The position numbers and the translations under genes were made by a program. From Natrialbaceae archaeon Tc-Br11_E2g14 (GTDB lineage: Archaea; Halobacteriota; Halobacteria; Halobacteriales; Natrialbaceae), in NCBI GenBank assembly GCA_001564275.1, contig LKND01000013.1, forward strand, positions 1 through 43,544: a stretch of 43,544 nucleotides of DNA, given 5' to 3'. The notes under the pieces are model-generated. The model saw only the letters and a program-made list of their open reading frames with translations, did no database searches and had not been told where the DNA came from. This document shows, one piece after another, positions 14,062-23,105 of this stretch (positions are counted from its first letter, which is position 1; each line of letters begins with the position of its first letter).

Positions 14062-15087
14062 ATGAGCAAATTCGATGAGGTAGAACTGCTTGATCGAATT
14101 CACAATTTAACTTGGCGTGAATTTGAGGCGTTTGTTGCTTCTCTTTGGGAGTTGCAGGGATGGACAACCGAGCTAACCGAGGAACGGGGTGACGAAGGAC
14201 GAGATATCATTGCCGAACGGAATCTACCGTACGATGTGGCGATCAAAATTGAAACAAAACGATGGAGCGAAGGCAATACCGTTCCCAGCCCGGATATCCG
14301 ACAATATGCCCTATTACCAGGCGATGATCTAGATCATGCTGTGATCGTGACGAGTAGTTCGTTCACAGATCCAGCCAGACGAACTGCTGCGAGACACGAT
14401 GTAAAATTGGTCAATAGTTCTCGGTTAGTTCGACTTATCCAGACACTCGATGCTGAGAATTTGTTGAATGATGATCTCTCAGTGGATGATTGGAAATATA
14501 TGGTATCTGAAAAACATTTTGATTGGATGGTGGATCATATTGAGGAAGAGGACTTGGTTGATGTTATCCCGGGCATCGGGCCAATTCGTGCCCAGCAATT
14601 GGACAAAGCCGGGGTTTATACGCTCGGCGACCTCCTTTCTGCCAATCTTGAGACACTCGCCGAGAAGACTGATCTCGCAGAGAGTACCCTTCAACGCTGG
14701 ATCAACCTTGCAATCTTCTACAAAGGTGGAGAACGCACCGATGTTATTGAGGGAATTAGCCAAGCAACAGTCGAAAAGTTAGTCGAAGCAGATGTTTATA
14801 CAGTCGATGACCTCCGATCAGCCTGTCCAAGAGAGCTAGCTGATCAAACTGATCTCCACGAGGATACACTCAAAATGTGGGTCGGTGACGCGGTGCGTCG
14901 AGACGATACAAGAGTGACCGAAATTCCGAAAATCGGCACCGAACGTGCCAAGGAATTAGCAAAAATCGGAATTCTAACAGTCAATGACCTCACAGAATCT
15001 GACCCAGATGATGTTGCGAAACAAACGGACATAGGGAGGCGTTTTCTTCAAGAACGAATTGAGTACGTACGCACCAATCACTCCTAA
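14062..15087 (+). CDS. Mrr-type restriction endonuclease domain fused to three helix-hairpin-helix repeats
   Basis: 341 residues. Residues ~13-125 form an Mrr-like nuclease domain: WREFEAFVASLWELQGW, then ERGDEGRDIIAE and VAIKIETKRW, fitting the GxDxGxD...(Q/E)xK core of the PD-(D/E)xK fold. Residues ~165-341 contain three similar modules (DVIPGIGPIRAQQLDKAGVY, DVIEGISQATVEKLVEADVY, EIPKIGTERAKELAKIGILT), each followed by a predicted three-helix segment with QTDL/KTDL. These look like HhH/DUF4332-type DNA-binding units. A role in cleaving foreign or modified DNA is inferred. Codon use (AAT, ATT, GAT, TTA common) is unlike the neighbours, a sign of transfer. It stands alone, without a methylase. 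Confidence 0.85.
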   Translation: MSKFDEVELLDRIHNLTWREFEAFVASLWELQGWTTELTEERGDEGRDIIAERNLPYDVAIKIETKRWSEGNTVPSPDIRQYALLPGDDLDHAVIVTSSSFTDPARRTAARHDVKLVNSSRLVRLIQTLDAENLLNDDLSVDDWKYMVSEKHFDWMVDHIEEEDLVDVIPGIGPIRAQQLDKAGVYTLGDLLSANLETLAEKTDLAESTLQRWINLAIFYKGGERTDVIEGISQATVEKLVEADVYTVDDLRSACPRELADQTDLHEDTLKMWVGDAVRRDDTRVTEIPKIGTERAKELAKIGILTVNDLTESDPDDVAKQTDIGRRFLQERIEYVRTNHS

Positions 15088-15326
15088 TGCTCCGGTAAGA
15101 TAGTTGTGCCAATACGATCGTGATGTGGCAGTGAACTATGTATCTGAAAATGTGTTCGTCACTAATAGAAATTGAGGATTATCTCATAAGTCTACTGGGC
15201 AGTTGGTTCACTGGCTTCAACGCGAAACAAACGAAGGTACTGTGCTGCATCTACAATTTAAGTATTGCACTGTCTTTCGTAACTACTTCTGTTCCAACAT
15301 TCTCCAGCCGGATTTCACCGAAATAA
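15088..15326. other. AT-rich spacer, no gene recognised
   Basis: The AT-rich composition continues from the Mrr-like gene. A 62-codon frame exists (15138-15326), but it lacks haloarchaeal composition, a family match or a promoter, and I do not call it. The composition returns to GC-rich near 15327. Confidence 0.5.
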
Positions 15327-15540
15327 ACCGGCTGCGAATATTTCTATGACACGCTCCACGATGGCTACCGCTGCCAAGTGGGGCGGCTTCCGGTCGTCGC
15401 CTCCCGTGATTGCCGCCCCGCGGTCGACGTTCTCCGGGAGAACTGGACAGCAGACCGCCAACGTGGAATCGACGTATCCGACCTCTCGGTGCTCGAGCGT
15501 TCAGTCTCGAGTTGGTCACTCCACACACCTGCTTTCCCTC
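15327..15540 (+). pseudogene. Possible 3' fragment of a truncated gene
   Basis: After an in-frame TAA at 15324 the frame reads FYDTLHDGYRCQVGRLPVVA, followed by SRDCRPAVDVLRENWTADRQ and RGIDVSDLSVLERSVSSW, with mostly G or C in third positions, as in real haloarchaeal genes. There is no start codon with a promoter, and the beginning coincides with the border of the AT-rich island. I read it as the tail of a native gene cut by the island. Beyond about 15540 the frame no longer looks coding. I do not recognise the family. Confidence 0.35.
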
Positions 15541-15624
15541 CCCAACCCACAGTGAGCGATCGCCTCGAGGTGCACCCCTGTTGTCGCAAACGTCGCCCCG
15601 ACAGTCGACCAAACCGCAGTGCGC

Positions 15625-16062
15625 TCACTCGTGTAGGTGCGAGCGATACCCCTTCGGCTCGAACCCGCGCCGACAGATGACGTGTTTGCGACCGACCGTA
15701 ATCGCACTGATCTGGTCGTCGGCTTCCATCTCAGTGACCACACTCGAGAGGCGCTCCTCGGTCCAGCCGGTTTCCTCGAGGATAGTGGTTTCGTCGACAC
15801 GACCGCCGCGTTTGACGAGGAGTCGGAGGATGCGGTCCTCGTCGGCGAGATCGCGTTCGTCGACCCCGTACTCGACCTGTTCCGCGTAGCTGAGTCGCTC
15901 GTTGGTGCCACCGCCTGCGTCGGGCGCGCCTGCGCTCGCGCTGGCGGCGTCGGTGCCACCGTCAGTCGACTGTGCGTCGGAGCCTGTGCCCGCGTCCGCG
16001 TTGGCGTCCGTGCCCGTGTTCCAGAGCGAGGAGAGTTTGTCTCGGAGTGATTTGAATACCAT
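15625..16062 (-). CDS. Winged-helix DNA-binding protein
   Basis: 145 residues. The N-terminal third is a low-complexity Ala/Asp/Gly/Thr linker (residues ~15-55). The C-terminal part RILRLLVKRGGRVDETTILE, ETGWTEERLSSVVTEMEADD and a closing strand pair ISAITVGRKHVICRRG form a winged helix-turn-helix of the MarR/Lrp-like kind. No ligand domain or membrane helix is seen. A transcriptional role is likely; the target is unknown. It stands alone, about 130 bases downstream of the surE/SelW-like pair on the same strand. Confidence 0.8.
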   Translation of the reverse strand: MVFKSLRDKLSSLWNTGTDANADAGTGSDAQSTDGGTDAASASAGAPDAGGGTNERLSYAEQVEYGVDERDLADEDRILRLLVKRGGRVDETTILEETGWTEERLSSVVTEMEADDQISAITVGRKHVICRRGFEPKGYRSHLHE

Positions 16063-16191
16063 TGTGTGATCACCAGGGGATGCACGCTGGGAACCGTTGC
16101 CTACTGGTGTGTAATGCTCGCACCGATATATGTGTGTGGCGACGGTACACGATTCGAGAACGTCATCGCGATTGATACGATACCCACCGCT

Positions 16192-16425
16192 TCACAGCGC
16201 TGGGCGCACCGACCGCACCACGTCGTCGGTATCGAAGGCGTCCTCGGCGACATCGAAGACCACCGTCCCGTCAACGCGCACGACGAAGACGCCGTGATCA
16301 CCAACCGTGAGTTGTGTGGCCTCGAGCGCCCCGTTCGCAAAGGCCCGGTGGATCGCCTCCTGAACGGTGAGCGCGCGTTCGAGGAAGCCACACGGGTGAC
16401 AGTATTCGATTTCGACGGTCGTCAT
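16192..16425 (-). CDS. Rdx/SelW-family thioredoxin-like protein
   Basis: 77 residues. MTTVEIEYCHPCGFLERAL has the family's strand followed by C9-x-x-C12 and a helix; GVFVVRVDGTVVFD and the final DVVRSVRP complete the small thioredoxin-like fold. Members of the SelT/SelW/SelH group are thought to be thiol oxidoreductases; here both positions are cysteine. The ATG overlaps the stop of surE (ATGA), so both are likely in one transcript. The physiological partner is unknown. Confidence 0.85.
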   Translation of the reverse strand: MTTVEIEYCHPCGFLERALTVQEAIHRAFANGALEATQLTVGDHGVFVVRVDGTVVFDVAEDAFDTDDVVRSVRPAL

Positions 16426-17297
16426 TGCTCACCCACCGAGGTGTCCGATCCCGTCTGCGGTGGCGATGACGAGTCCGTCCCCACTTTGCCCTCGAGTCGA
16501 CCGAACCGATCGGCCAGCGCCTCGAGGATGTCGGCGTCAGCGACGGCGTGGGGAACGGAGAGCGGGGAGACGCTGATTCGCCCTTCGGCGACGGCCCGAC
16601 GGTCGGTCCCCGCCGGGTCGGGGATGATACCGGGGTCCATGTTCTCCCAGACGCGGTCGGTCACCGTCAGCCCGTTCTCGGTGCGGACGGCGTCCATCTC
16701 GTAGCGGGTCGACGGGCGAGTGACCTCGATTGGGACCATGTCAACGGTATCGGGCGTCCCATCGGGAACGGGCGCGTTGATATTGAGGTAAGACACCCGG
16801 TCGAAGACGCCGGCATCGAGCGCCTCGCTGGCGAGGTACGTGGTGGCCTCGACGGCGAGGACGTACTGCTCGCGCGCTGGCTGGATTTCCTCGAACGCAC
16901 GATCGCCGGTTGGGACGTACATCGAAGTGGCGATCGCGGGGACGTCGTGGAAGGCGGCCTCGACGGCGGCACTCACGGTGCCGGAGCGGCCGAGGACGTA
17001 CTCCCCGAGGTTGGCACCCCGGTTGCAGCCGGCGACGACGATGTCGGGTTCGCCAGGGAACAGTTCGGCGAGGGCGGTGACGACGCAGTCGACCGGCGTC
17101 CCGTGAACGGCGTAGCCGAGGTCGTGGTCGGTGACGGCTACCTCGTGGGAGATGGCGCGGCCGATGGCGCTCTGGTCGGTGGCTGGCGCGACGGTGGTGA
17201 CCGAACCCAGATCGCTGAGACCGTCGTGAAGGGCCCGCAGGCCGAGACTGTCGATACCGTCGTCGTTGGTTAGCAGAATCTCGAGGTCGTCGCTCAT
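16422..17297 (-). CDS. surE: 5'/3'-nucleotidase SurE
   Basis: 291 residues from MSDDLEILLTNDDGIDS. The metal-binding N11-D12-D13-G, the TDQSAIGRAIS segment, GTPVDCV and VAGCNRGANLG are all present, matching the SurE fold that removes phosphate from nucleoside monophosphates. Residues ~260-291 form a disordered tail with no family counterpart. A longer frame upstream runs over a tandem DNA repeat and is rejected as a start. It is followed by the SelW-like gene with a 4-base overlap. Confidence 0.95.
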   Translation of the reverse strand: MSDDLEILLTNDDGIDSLGLRALHDGLSDLGSVTTVAPATDQSAIGRAISHEVAVTDHDLGYAVHGTPVDCVVTALAELFPGEPDIVVAGCNRGANLGEYVLGRSGTVSAAVEAAFHDVPAIATSMYVPTGDRAFEEIQPAREQYVLAVEATTYLASEALDAGVFDRVSYLNINAPVPDGTPDTVDMVPIEVTRPSTRYEMDAVRTENGLTVTDRVWENMDPGIIPDPAGTDRRAVAEGRISVSPLSVPHAVADADILEALADRFGRLEGKVGTDSSSPPQTGSDTSVGEQ

Positions 17298-17370
17298 ACC
17301 TGGCAGTTGGTCGGCCGGTCGAAAAGTCCACCGTTCGCGGTTGTGTTGGTCGTGACGGTGGTGCGGTAGC

Positions 17371-17466
17371 GGTGATCGCGGTAGCGGTCGTGACGGTGAT
17401 CGCGGTAGCGGTCGTGACGGTGATCGCGGTAGCGGTCGTGACGGTGATCGCGGTAGCGGTCGTGAC
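17371..17466. repeat. Four perfect copies of a 24-bp tandem repeat
   Basis: Units at 17371-17394, 17395-17418, 17419-17442 and 17443-17466 are identical; each begins GGTGATCGCGG and ends CGGTCGTGAC. A decayed partial copy precedes them (17348-17370). The array starts about 75 bases upstream of the surE start codon. The rest of the 495-base gap (17298-17792) shows no gene; CTGATCGGTCGTGG / CTGATCGATCGTGG at 17490-17522 is another small direct repeat. Confidence 0.9.
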
Positions 17467-17792
17467 GGTGGTTGAACTGTGCAGGAAGCCCTGATCGGTC
17501 GTGGGGCCCTGATCGATCGTGGCCGGCACTGAACAGACGCGGCTGGCCGGCTGGGTGGGTTTCCCGGGGCGTCAATAGCTTGCCTCACCGGGGCCACGAA
17601 GCCAGATGTGCTCCTCGAGGGTCCCTCCGCCAATGGACACGGGCCGAACCACGAGTTCACCTCCGCACACCGATTACTACAGCCCGATCGGCATCTGTGG
17701 ACGTCACATCGGCTCACTGGTGCCTTACCCCGTACTCATGACCTGCCGATTGCCGACACGCGGCTGGCGGCCGGCGGGACGGCCCCCCTCCC

Positions 17793-19295
17793 TCAGCCCA
17801 CCCGATCCACGATCGTCTCCTCATCCACGACGAGATTGTAGGCTCCCTCGTCGTCGTTCCAGAGGACGAGGACGTTCTCGAGGGCGAGCAGGTCGCCGTA
17901 CTCGGCCGCCCCGAGCGCCTCGTTCAGCCCGGTCTCGTTCGTCACCACGGCGTAGTGATCGACGGACTCGCTCCCGTCGCTGATCTTGTAGACGGGGTTG
18001 GGGTCGCCACCACGACGTCGGCTTCCCTCCTCGGCCTCGCTGAGCGACCGGCTGAGTTTCGCGACCGTGCAATCGATGCGGTTCGTCACGTGGCGGTCCA
18101 TCTCAGCCAGTTTCGCCTGCCCGCTCCCCTCGAGGCCGCCCTCGAGGCGTCGCCGCCCGTCGAGTCGCAGGATCGAGTGGGAGAACTGGACGTCGACGTT
18201 GACGAACTCGCCGTCGCCATCAGCCGCCTCGTCGAGTCGGGTCTGGAACGCGGGCACCTCGAGATCCGGACGGACGTCGAATGTCCAGGCGCGATCGCTC
18301 GGCGTCTCGCCGCCCCAGAGCCGTGGGGTTGGGCCGTAGACAGTGATCTGTCGTGTCGTGTTGCCGTCGTCGGACTTGCCCGCGTCGTCGCGCCCGCGTG
18401 GGTCGACCGAGCGCCCCTCCAGTGCCCGCTCGAGGGCGCGCAGTTCGATGCTGGCGTTCTTGTCGGCCGGGGCCATCGCGAGCAACGCGCCGCCGGGTGC
18501 GAGCCAGCCGAGTACGGTCTCGAGGACGGCCTCGGGGTCGTCGAGTTCACTCAGGACGTTACAGGCGAGAACCAGGTCGAACCCCCTCTCGGGTGCCAGT
18601 GGTGGCTCGAACGACTCGATGGGGTCGCGATGAATCGTCGGATGGACGTTCCGGCCCGCCTCCTCGAGCAGGCGCTCGAGGATTGTCGCACCTGCGCCGG
18701 GTTCGACGGCGTGGTACTCGAGCAGGGCGTCTTCGGGCAAGTAGTCACAGAGGCCCAGTGCGGGGCCACCGACGCCCGCGCCCACGTCCAGCACTCGCAA
18801 CGTCCGGCCAAGTAACTCCCGTTCGGCCAGGTCCTCGAGGGCGTACTGAATAGCTGCGTAGTAGCCTGGCAGGTGGTAGATGGCGTACCCCGCCGCCACG
18901 TCGTCGTCGTAGGTGACTGGCTGGCGGTCGAGGTAGCGAGCTTTCATGTCCCGAATCCGCGACCGAACGAGGTCGCCCGATGGACCACGGTGCCAGTCGA
19001 CGCCGTATCGTTCGACGAGGAGGTCCTCGAGGGCCGTCGCGTACCGCTCGGGAAAGCGTCGAACTGGCCCATCAGCGGCGATTTTCGCCGACACCGGGTC
19101 CGCTGGAACGGGAGTGAAGATGCCGTCCGCTCGCTCGATCAATTCGAGGTCGGGGGCCTCCTCGCGGAGCACCTGCGCCACGACGGCCGGGTGTGGCTCG
19201 CCCTCGACGTAGGTGGCGATCTCCTCGGGGTCGATCGGCCGGACCTGCCGGAGGTACTTCGCGTTCGCCCGGACGGCCTCACGACGGTCGCTCAT
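17793..19295 (-). CDS. Rsm22-like methyltransferase
   Basis: 500 residues from MSDRREAVRANAKYLRQVRP; the start overlaps the tyrA stop (ATGA). After an N-terminal helical domain (residues ~1-150) comes a Rossmann methyltransferase with RVLDVGAGVGGPALGLCDYL, LEYHAVEPG and FDLVLACNVLSELDDPE (SAM motifs I, II and IV). The LSELDD segment and the long N-terminal domain fit the Rsm22 family, linked to small-subunit rRNA methylation or assembly in mitochondria. The C-terminal third (~310-500) is less conserved and charged. The precise substrate in archaea is not known to me. Confidence 0.78.
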   Translation of the reverse strand: MSDRREAVRANAKYLRQVRPIDPEEIATYVEGEPHPAVVAQVLREEAPDLELIERADGIFTPVPADPVSAKIAADGPVRRFPERYATALEDLLVERYGVDWHRGPSGDLVRSRIRDMKARYLDRQPVTYDDDVAAGYAIYHLPGYYAAIQYALEDLAERELLGRTLRVLDVGAGVGGPALGLCDYLPEDALLEYHAVEPGAGATILERLLEEAGRNVHPTIHRDPIESFEPPLAPERGFDLVLACNVLSELDDPEAVLETVLGWLAPGGALLAMAPADKNASIELRALERALEGRSVDPRGRDDAGKSDDGNTTRQITVYGPTPRLWGGETPSDRAWTFDVRPDLEVPAFQTRLDEAADGDGEFVNVDVQFSHSILRLDGRRRLEGGLEGSGQAKLAEMDRHVTNRIDCTVAKLSRSLSEAEEGSRRRGGDPNPVYKISDGSESVDHYAVVTNETGLNEALGAAEYGDLLALENVLVLWNDDEGAYNLVVDEETIVDRVG

Positions 19296-20161
19296 CGGTC
19301 CTCCGCTGTCCCGTCGTCGATGCCGTCGACCACCCGTGGTTCCTGAAGCCGGTCCGCACCAGCCCAACGCTCACGGGCCGCCCGATAGAGATCGTCGAAC
19401 GCCTCGTCTTCCGCGTCGGCGATCCGCTGGGCGGCGTCGGCGACGGCGTCGGCCCCATCGAATGTCTGCTGGATGTCACGATAGACGCGTGGGGTCCCGT
19501 CAGTGACGTAGTGGGTCAGTTGCTCTAGCTCGGCGAAGATCGGTGTTTCGAACCCCTCGGGAACGGGGTCGGCGGCCAGGGCGAACGCCAGTACGGCAGC
19601 GTGGGCCGCGGACTGCACCGACTCCATGGCCCGATCGTGTTCGGCCGCGGTGGTCTCGACCAGTCGGTTCCCCGCCACCTCCAGCGCGCCGAGGATGCGG
19701 TCGGACGTTGGGCCAGCGGCCGCCGTCACGGTGGCGATCGATCCAGGTGCCCGCTCGGGGGCAAACAGCGGGTGCAGACTCACCCGCTCGAGCCCTGGTG
19801 TGTGCGTGGCCATCGCCTCGAGCGGGGTCGCCATCACGCCGGCGACGTCGATGACAGCTCGCTCGGCGAGTGGGCCGTAGCGCTCGACTGCGGCCTCGAC
19901 GTGGGGCATTGGGACGGCGAGACAGACGACGTCGACGGTGAGCCCAGGATCGGCCGCGGCGTCGAGGGGGTCGAGACCCGAGTCACTCGCTGGGACCGCT
20001 CGAGCGTCACCCTCGATCGACGCGGCTGCCTCGCGTGCGGCATCGGGGTCGACGTCGGCGAAGGTGAGCGCCACGGTGTCCGAGCCATCCCGGTCGGTCG
20101 ATACCAGCGTCTCTCCGATCCACCGGCCCATGGCCCCCGCACCGACGATCAGGACGTGCAT
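19292..20161 (-). CDS. tyrA: Prephenate dehydrogenase
   Basis: 289 residues. MHVLIVGAGAMGRWIGETL is a Rossmann NAD-binding start (GxGxMG). VDVVCLAVPM, AVIDVAGVMATP and ERVSLHPLFAPERAPG match the TyrA family, where the HPLFAP-like segment contacts prephenate. The reaction is prephenate + NAD to 4-hydroxyphenylpyruvate + CO2, in tyrosine synthesis. The ATG at 20161 is preferred to a GTG three bases earlier. The downstream Rsm22-like gene overlaps its stop. aroA of the same pathway lies 16 kb away. Confidence 0.88.
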   Translation of the reverse strand: MHVLIVGAGAMGRWIGETLVSTDRDGSDTVALTFADVDPDAAREAAASIEGDARAVPASDSGLDPLDAAADPGLTVDVVCLAVPMPHVEAAVERYGPLAERAVIDVAGVMATPLEAMATHTPGLERVSLHPLFAPERAPGSIATVTAAAGPTSDRILGALEVAGNRLVETTAAEHDRAMESVQSAAHAAVLAFALAADPVPEGFETPIFAELEQLTHYVTDGTPRVYRDIQQTFDGADAVADAAQRIADAEDEAFDDLYRAARERWAGADRLQEPRVVDGIDDGTAEDR

Positions 20162-20306
20162 CACCAGGTGCTACCCGCTGGCGTCGCAAAAACGGTTCGA
20201 TGGTGGTGGGGTATTCGGTGTCCTTCGGACGCTACCACGGCTGCACTCGTCGCCCACACGCCGGTAGATCCGTCCGCCCGCTCACTCGAGAAGGTGGCCC
20301 GACCGC

Positions 20307-21509
20307 TCACCCTGAAAGCTCCGCCCGCACGGCCGGCTCGAGGGCAATGGGGTAGTCCGTGAGGTTCTCGTGGCCATCCTCGGTGACGACGACCATGTCC
20401 TCGATGCGGACGCCCCCCACTGCGGGGTCGTAGAGCCCCGGCTCGATCGTGACGACGTGGCCGGGCTCGAGTTCCTCGCCGACGGGTGAGAGGCTGGGTC
20501 CCTCGTGGATGTCGAGGCCGACACCGTGGCCGGTGCTGTGGATGAAGCCGGTGTCCGTGTCCGGGTCGCTCCGCAGGGTCTCGTAGCCCGCCGCCTCGAT
20601 GACGTCGCAGGCGGCGTCGTGGACGGCTGCGCCAGTGACGCCCGCCGCGGTCGCCTCGAGGGCAGCTTCGAACGCGTCGTGAGTGACCTCGTAGCGCCGT
20701 TTCATCTCCGCGGTCGGCTCGCCCCGACAGAACGTGCGGGTCATATCCCCGAAATATTTCGTCTCCTTGTCCCGGGGGAAGATGTCGATCACGATCAGTT
20801 CGTTTGCTTCGAGCGGCCCGCTCCCCCTGTCGTGGGGGTCGGCCCCGTGTTCGCCGCAGGCGACGATGGTCTCGTCGAGGCTACAGCCCTCCCGGAGGAG
20901 GGTGATCTCGATCTCCTCCGTCACGCGCTCGCTCGTCAGGACCTCGCCGTTCCAGACGAGGTGACCGGCTTCGTCCACCTCGGCGGTCGCGATGAGCGTT
21001 TCGGCGACGGCCATCGCCCGCTGGTTGGCCACCTGGGTCTGGGCGATGGCCTCGATCTCCTCGGCGTGTTTCACCGCGCGGATGTCCCCGACGATACCGT
21101 CCCGTTCGACGACCACCTCGAGGCCGCGTTCGCGGAGGCCGTCGGCGGTGCCCGTCGGGAAGTTTCGCGGAACCGCAATCGACTCGACGCCGTGGTCGGC
21201 GAGAAACGCCTCGCGGACGCGGAGCCCGCCCTCGAACCGGCCGTGCTCGGCGGCCAGTTCCTGGGCGTCGTAGGCGGCCGTCTTGCTCACCGTATCCGCG
21301 CTAGCCTCCGAGACCGCTCGGCCGTACTCGAGGCCGGAGACGAGCAGGTGAACCGCGCCGTCTGGCGTGACGAGCGTTTGATACGGGTCAGGGGCCGAAA
21401 ATCCGGAGAGATAGCGCTGGTCGGAGTCGCTGGCGTCGTCGTCGATGAAGTAGCCGTCCAGCCCCTCGGCCTCGAGGAAGGCCGTGAGCGGTGAGCGGTC
21501 GATATCCAT
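20307..21509 (-). CDS. M24-family aminopeptidase (Xaa-Pro dipeptidase-like)
   Basis: 400 residues from [20 protein letters not shown]. Residues ~1-160 are the creatinase-like N-terminal domain. The pita-bread catalytic domain shows the metal ligands D in [10 protein letters not shown] in [10 protein letters not shown] in [15 protein letters not shown] in VTIEPGLY and E in VRIEDMVVV. The family cleaves Xaa-Pro dipeptides or N-terminal residues with two metal ions. There is no signal peptide, so it is cytoplasmic. An in-frame start 33 bases further up is not supported by the family. Confidence 0.9.
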   Translation of the reverse strand: MDIDRSPLTAFLEAEGLDGYFIDDDASDSDQRYLSGFSAPDPYQTLVTPDGAVHLLVSGLEYGRAVSEASADTVSKTAAYDAQELAAEHGRFEGGLRVREAFLADHGVESIAVPRNFPTGTADGLRERGLEVVVERDGIVGDIRAVKHAEEIEAIAQTQVANQRAMAVAETLIATAEVDEAGHLVWNGEVLTSERVTEEIEITLLREGCSLDETIVACGEHGADPHDRGSGPLEANELIVIDIFPRDKETKYFGDMTRTFCRGEPTAEMKRRYEVTHDAFEAALEATAAGVTGAAVHDAACDVIEAAGYETLRSDPDTDTGFIHSTGHGVGLDIHEGPSLSPVGEELEPGHVVTIEPGLYDPAVGGVRIEDMVVVTEDGHENLTDYPIALEPAVRAELSG

Positions 21510-21755
21510 GCCAGAGTCTCGGTTTTCCCGGGTAATAATCATCGGGTAACCGGAATCCCGGATAGCCGTTGAGGGACGCCACTGGAACGACGGAGTACTC
21601 GTGCCCGCAGCTGTGTGCCGGATACGCTCGAGATCGCAAGCTCCGGGGGATACACTGTCGGGACGCGGAACCGACCGTCCTGGAGGGGCCGATTTCGTCT
21701 CGATGGATGTGATGGCAGGCCAAGCGTTATGCCGCCACGGCCCTGATCTGTGCCA

Positions 21756-22850
21756 ATGAACGCGCTTTTGACCCTCGCGGCGACCCTCACACCGATGCAG
21801 GTCGTCGACCCAGCACTCGGAATCGGCCTGCTCGTCCTGATCGTGGCCGGGCTCACCGTCTGGCAGTCGGTGATCTTCATCGACGCCTACGATCGTGCGG
21901 CGCTCACGGTCTTTGGCGAGTACCGTAAACTCCTCCAGCCCGGACTGAACATCATCCCGCCGTTCGTCTCACACGTCCACCGGTTCGACGTCCGAACGCA
22001 GACGCTCGACGTTCCGACCCAGGAGGCGATCACCCGCGACAACTCCCCGGTGACCGCCGACGCCGTCATTTACATTCGTGTTATGGACGCGAAGAAGGCG
22101 TTCCTCGAGGTGGACGATTACAAGACGGCCGTCTCGAATCTCGCCCAGACCACCCTGCGTGCCGTGCTGGGGGACATGGAACTCGACGACACGCTCAGCC
22201 GGCGCGAGCAGATCAACGCACGCATCCGCACTGAACTCGACGAACCCACCGACGAGTGGGGCATCCGCATCGAGGCCGTCGAGGTTCGGGAGGTGACGCC
22301 CTCCCGAGACGTGACCCGTGCGATGGAACAGCAGACCTCCGCCGAACGAAAGCGCCGGGCGATGATTCTCGAGGCCCAGGGTGAACGCCGCAGCGCCGTC
22401 GAGCGTGCCGAGGGTGAAAAGCAGAGCGAGATTATCCGCGCTCAAGGTGAAAAGCAGAGCCAGATTCTCGAGGCTCAAGGGGACTCGATTTCCACGGTCC
22501 TTCGCGCGCGCTCGGCGGAGTCCATGGGCGAACGAGCAATCATCGATCAGGGGCTGGACACGCTCGCCACGATCGGCCAGAGCGAGTCCTCGACGTTCGT
22601 GTTGCCACAGGAGCTATCCTCGATGATTGGCCGCTACGGCAAGCATCTCTCGGGTAGCGACGTCAGCGAAGACGGGGCGGAACTCGAGAGTCTCGGGTTC
22701 GACGCCGAGACCCGCGAACTGATCGGGCTCGACGACATCGCCGAAATAATTGGCGAGATCGACGCGGAGGCGGAGGTCGACCTCGAGGCGATGGAGCGAC
22801 AGGCGAAGGCGATCACGGAGGGCAAGTCAGTCGACCCCGACGAACAGTAG
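21756..22850 (+). CDS. SPFH/stomatin-like membrane protein
   Basis: 364 residues from the ATG at 21756 (a GTG two codons before is less likely). One N-terminal membrane helix (residues ~20-40) precedes the SPFH/Band 7 domain (DAYDRAALTVFGEYRKLLQP, QTLDVPTQEAITRDNSPVTA, WGIRIEAVEVREVTPSRDV). A coiled coil follows with repeated GEKQS and EAQG units (residues ~190-250). Stomatins form large membrane-bound oligomers and are often paired with NfeD-like proteins or proteases; none is adjacent here. The C-terminal ~70 residues are acidic. Confidence 0.92.
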   Translation: MNALLTLAATLTPMQVVDPALGIGLLVLIVAGLTVWQSVIFIDAYDRAALTVFGEYRKLLQPGLNIIPPFVSHVHRFDVRTQTLDVPTQEAITRDNSPVTADAVIYIRVMDAKKAFLEVDDYKTAVSNLAQTTLRAVLGDMELDDTLSRREQINARIRTELDEPTDEWGIRIEAVEVREVTPSRDVTRAMEQQTSAERKRRAMILEAQGERRSAVERAEGEKQSEIIRAQGEKQSQILEAQGDSISTVLRARSAESMGERAIIDQGLDTLATIGQSESSTFVLPQELSSMIGRYGKHLSGSDVSEDGAELESLGFDAETRELIGLDDIAEIIGEIDAEAEVDLEAMERQAKAITEGKSVDPDEQ

Positions 22851-23105
22851 TGGGTCCGGGTTTCGACGCGAGTGTTCTCGAGTGTTCGTGACGGTGGCGC
22901 TCCCGGTGAGTCCATCTTCGATGCGTTGTTTCTGCGTGTAGGTGGCCACGTGAGGCCAGTATCCGCTCATGTCACGGCTCCCACTATTCCAATGGGGTCG
23001 ATGGCGACCGTGATCCCCGCCGCTCCCCACGACCGCTGGCTGTGAGTTCCCAGGGGTCACGCGGGGCTACTATCGGTCGTCGAACCCGCTGACTGGCGGG
23101 CACCA

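Noticed and set aside
15138-15326. 62-residue plus-strand frame in the AT-rich spacer
   Set aside because: No family resemblance, non-halophilic composition and no promoter; length is expected by chance in AT-rich DNA.
17371-17466. CRISPR-like array upstream of surE
   Set aside because: Units are contiguous identical 24-mers without spacers; it is a plain tandem repeat.
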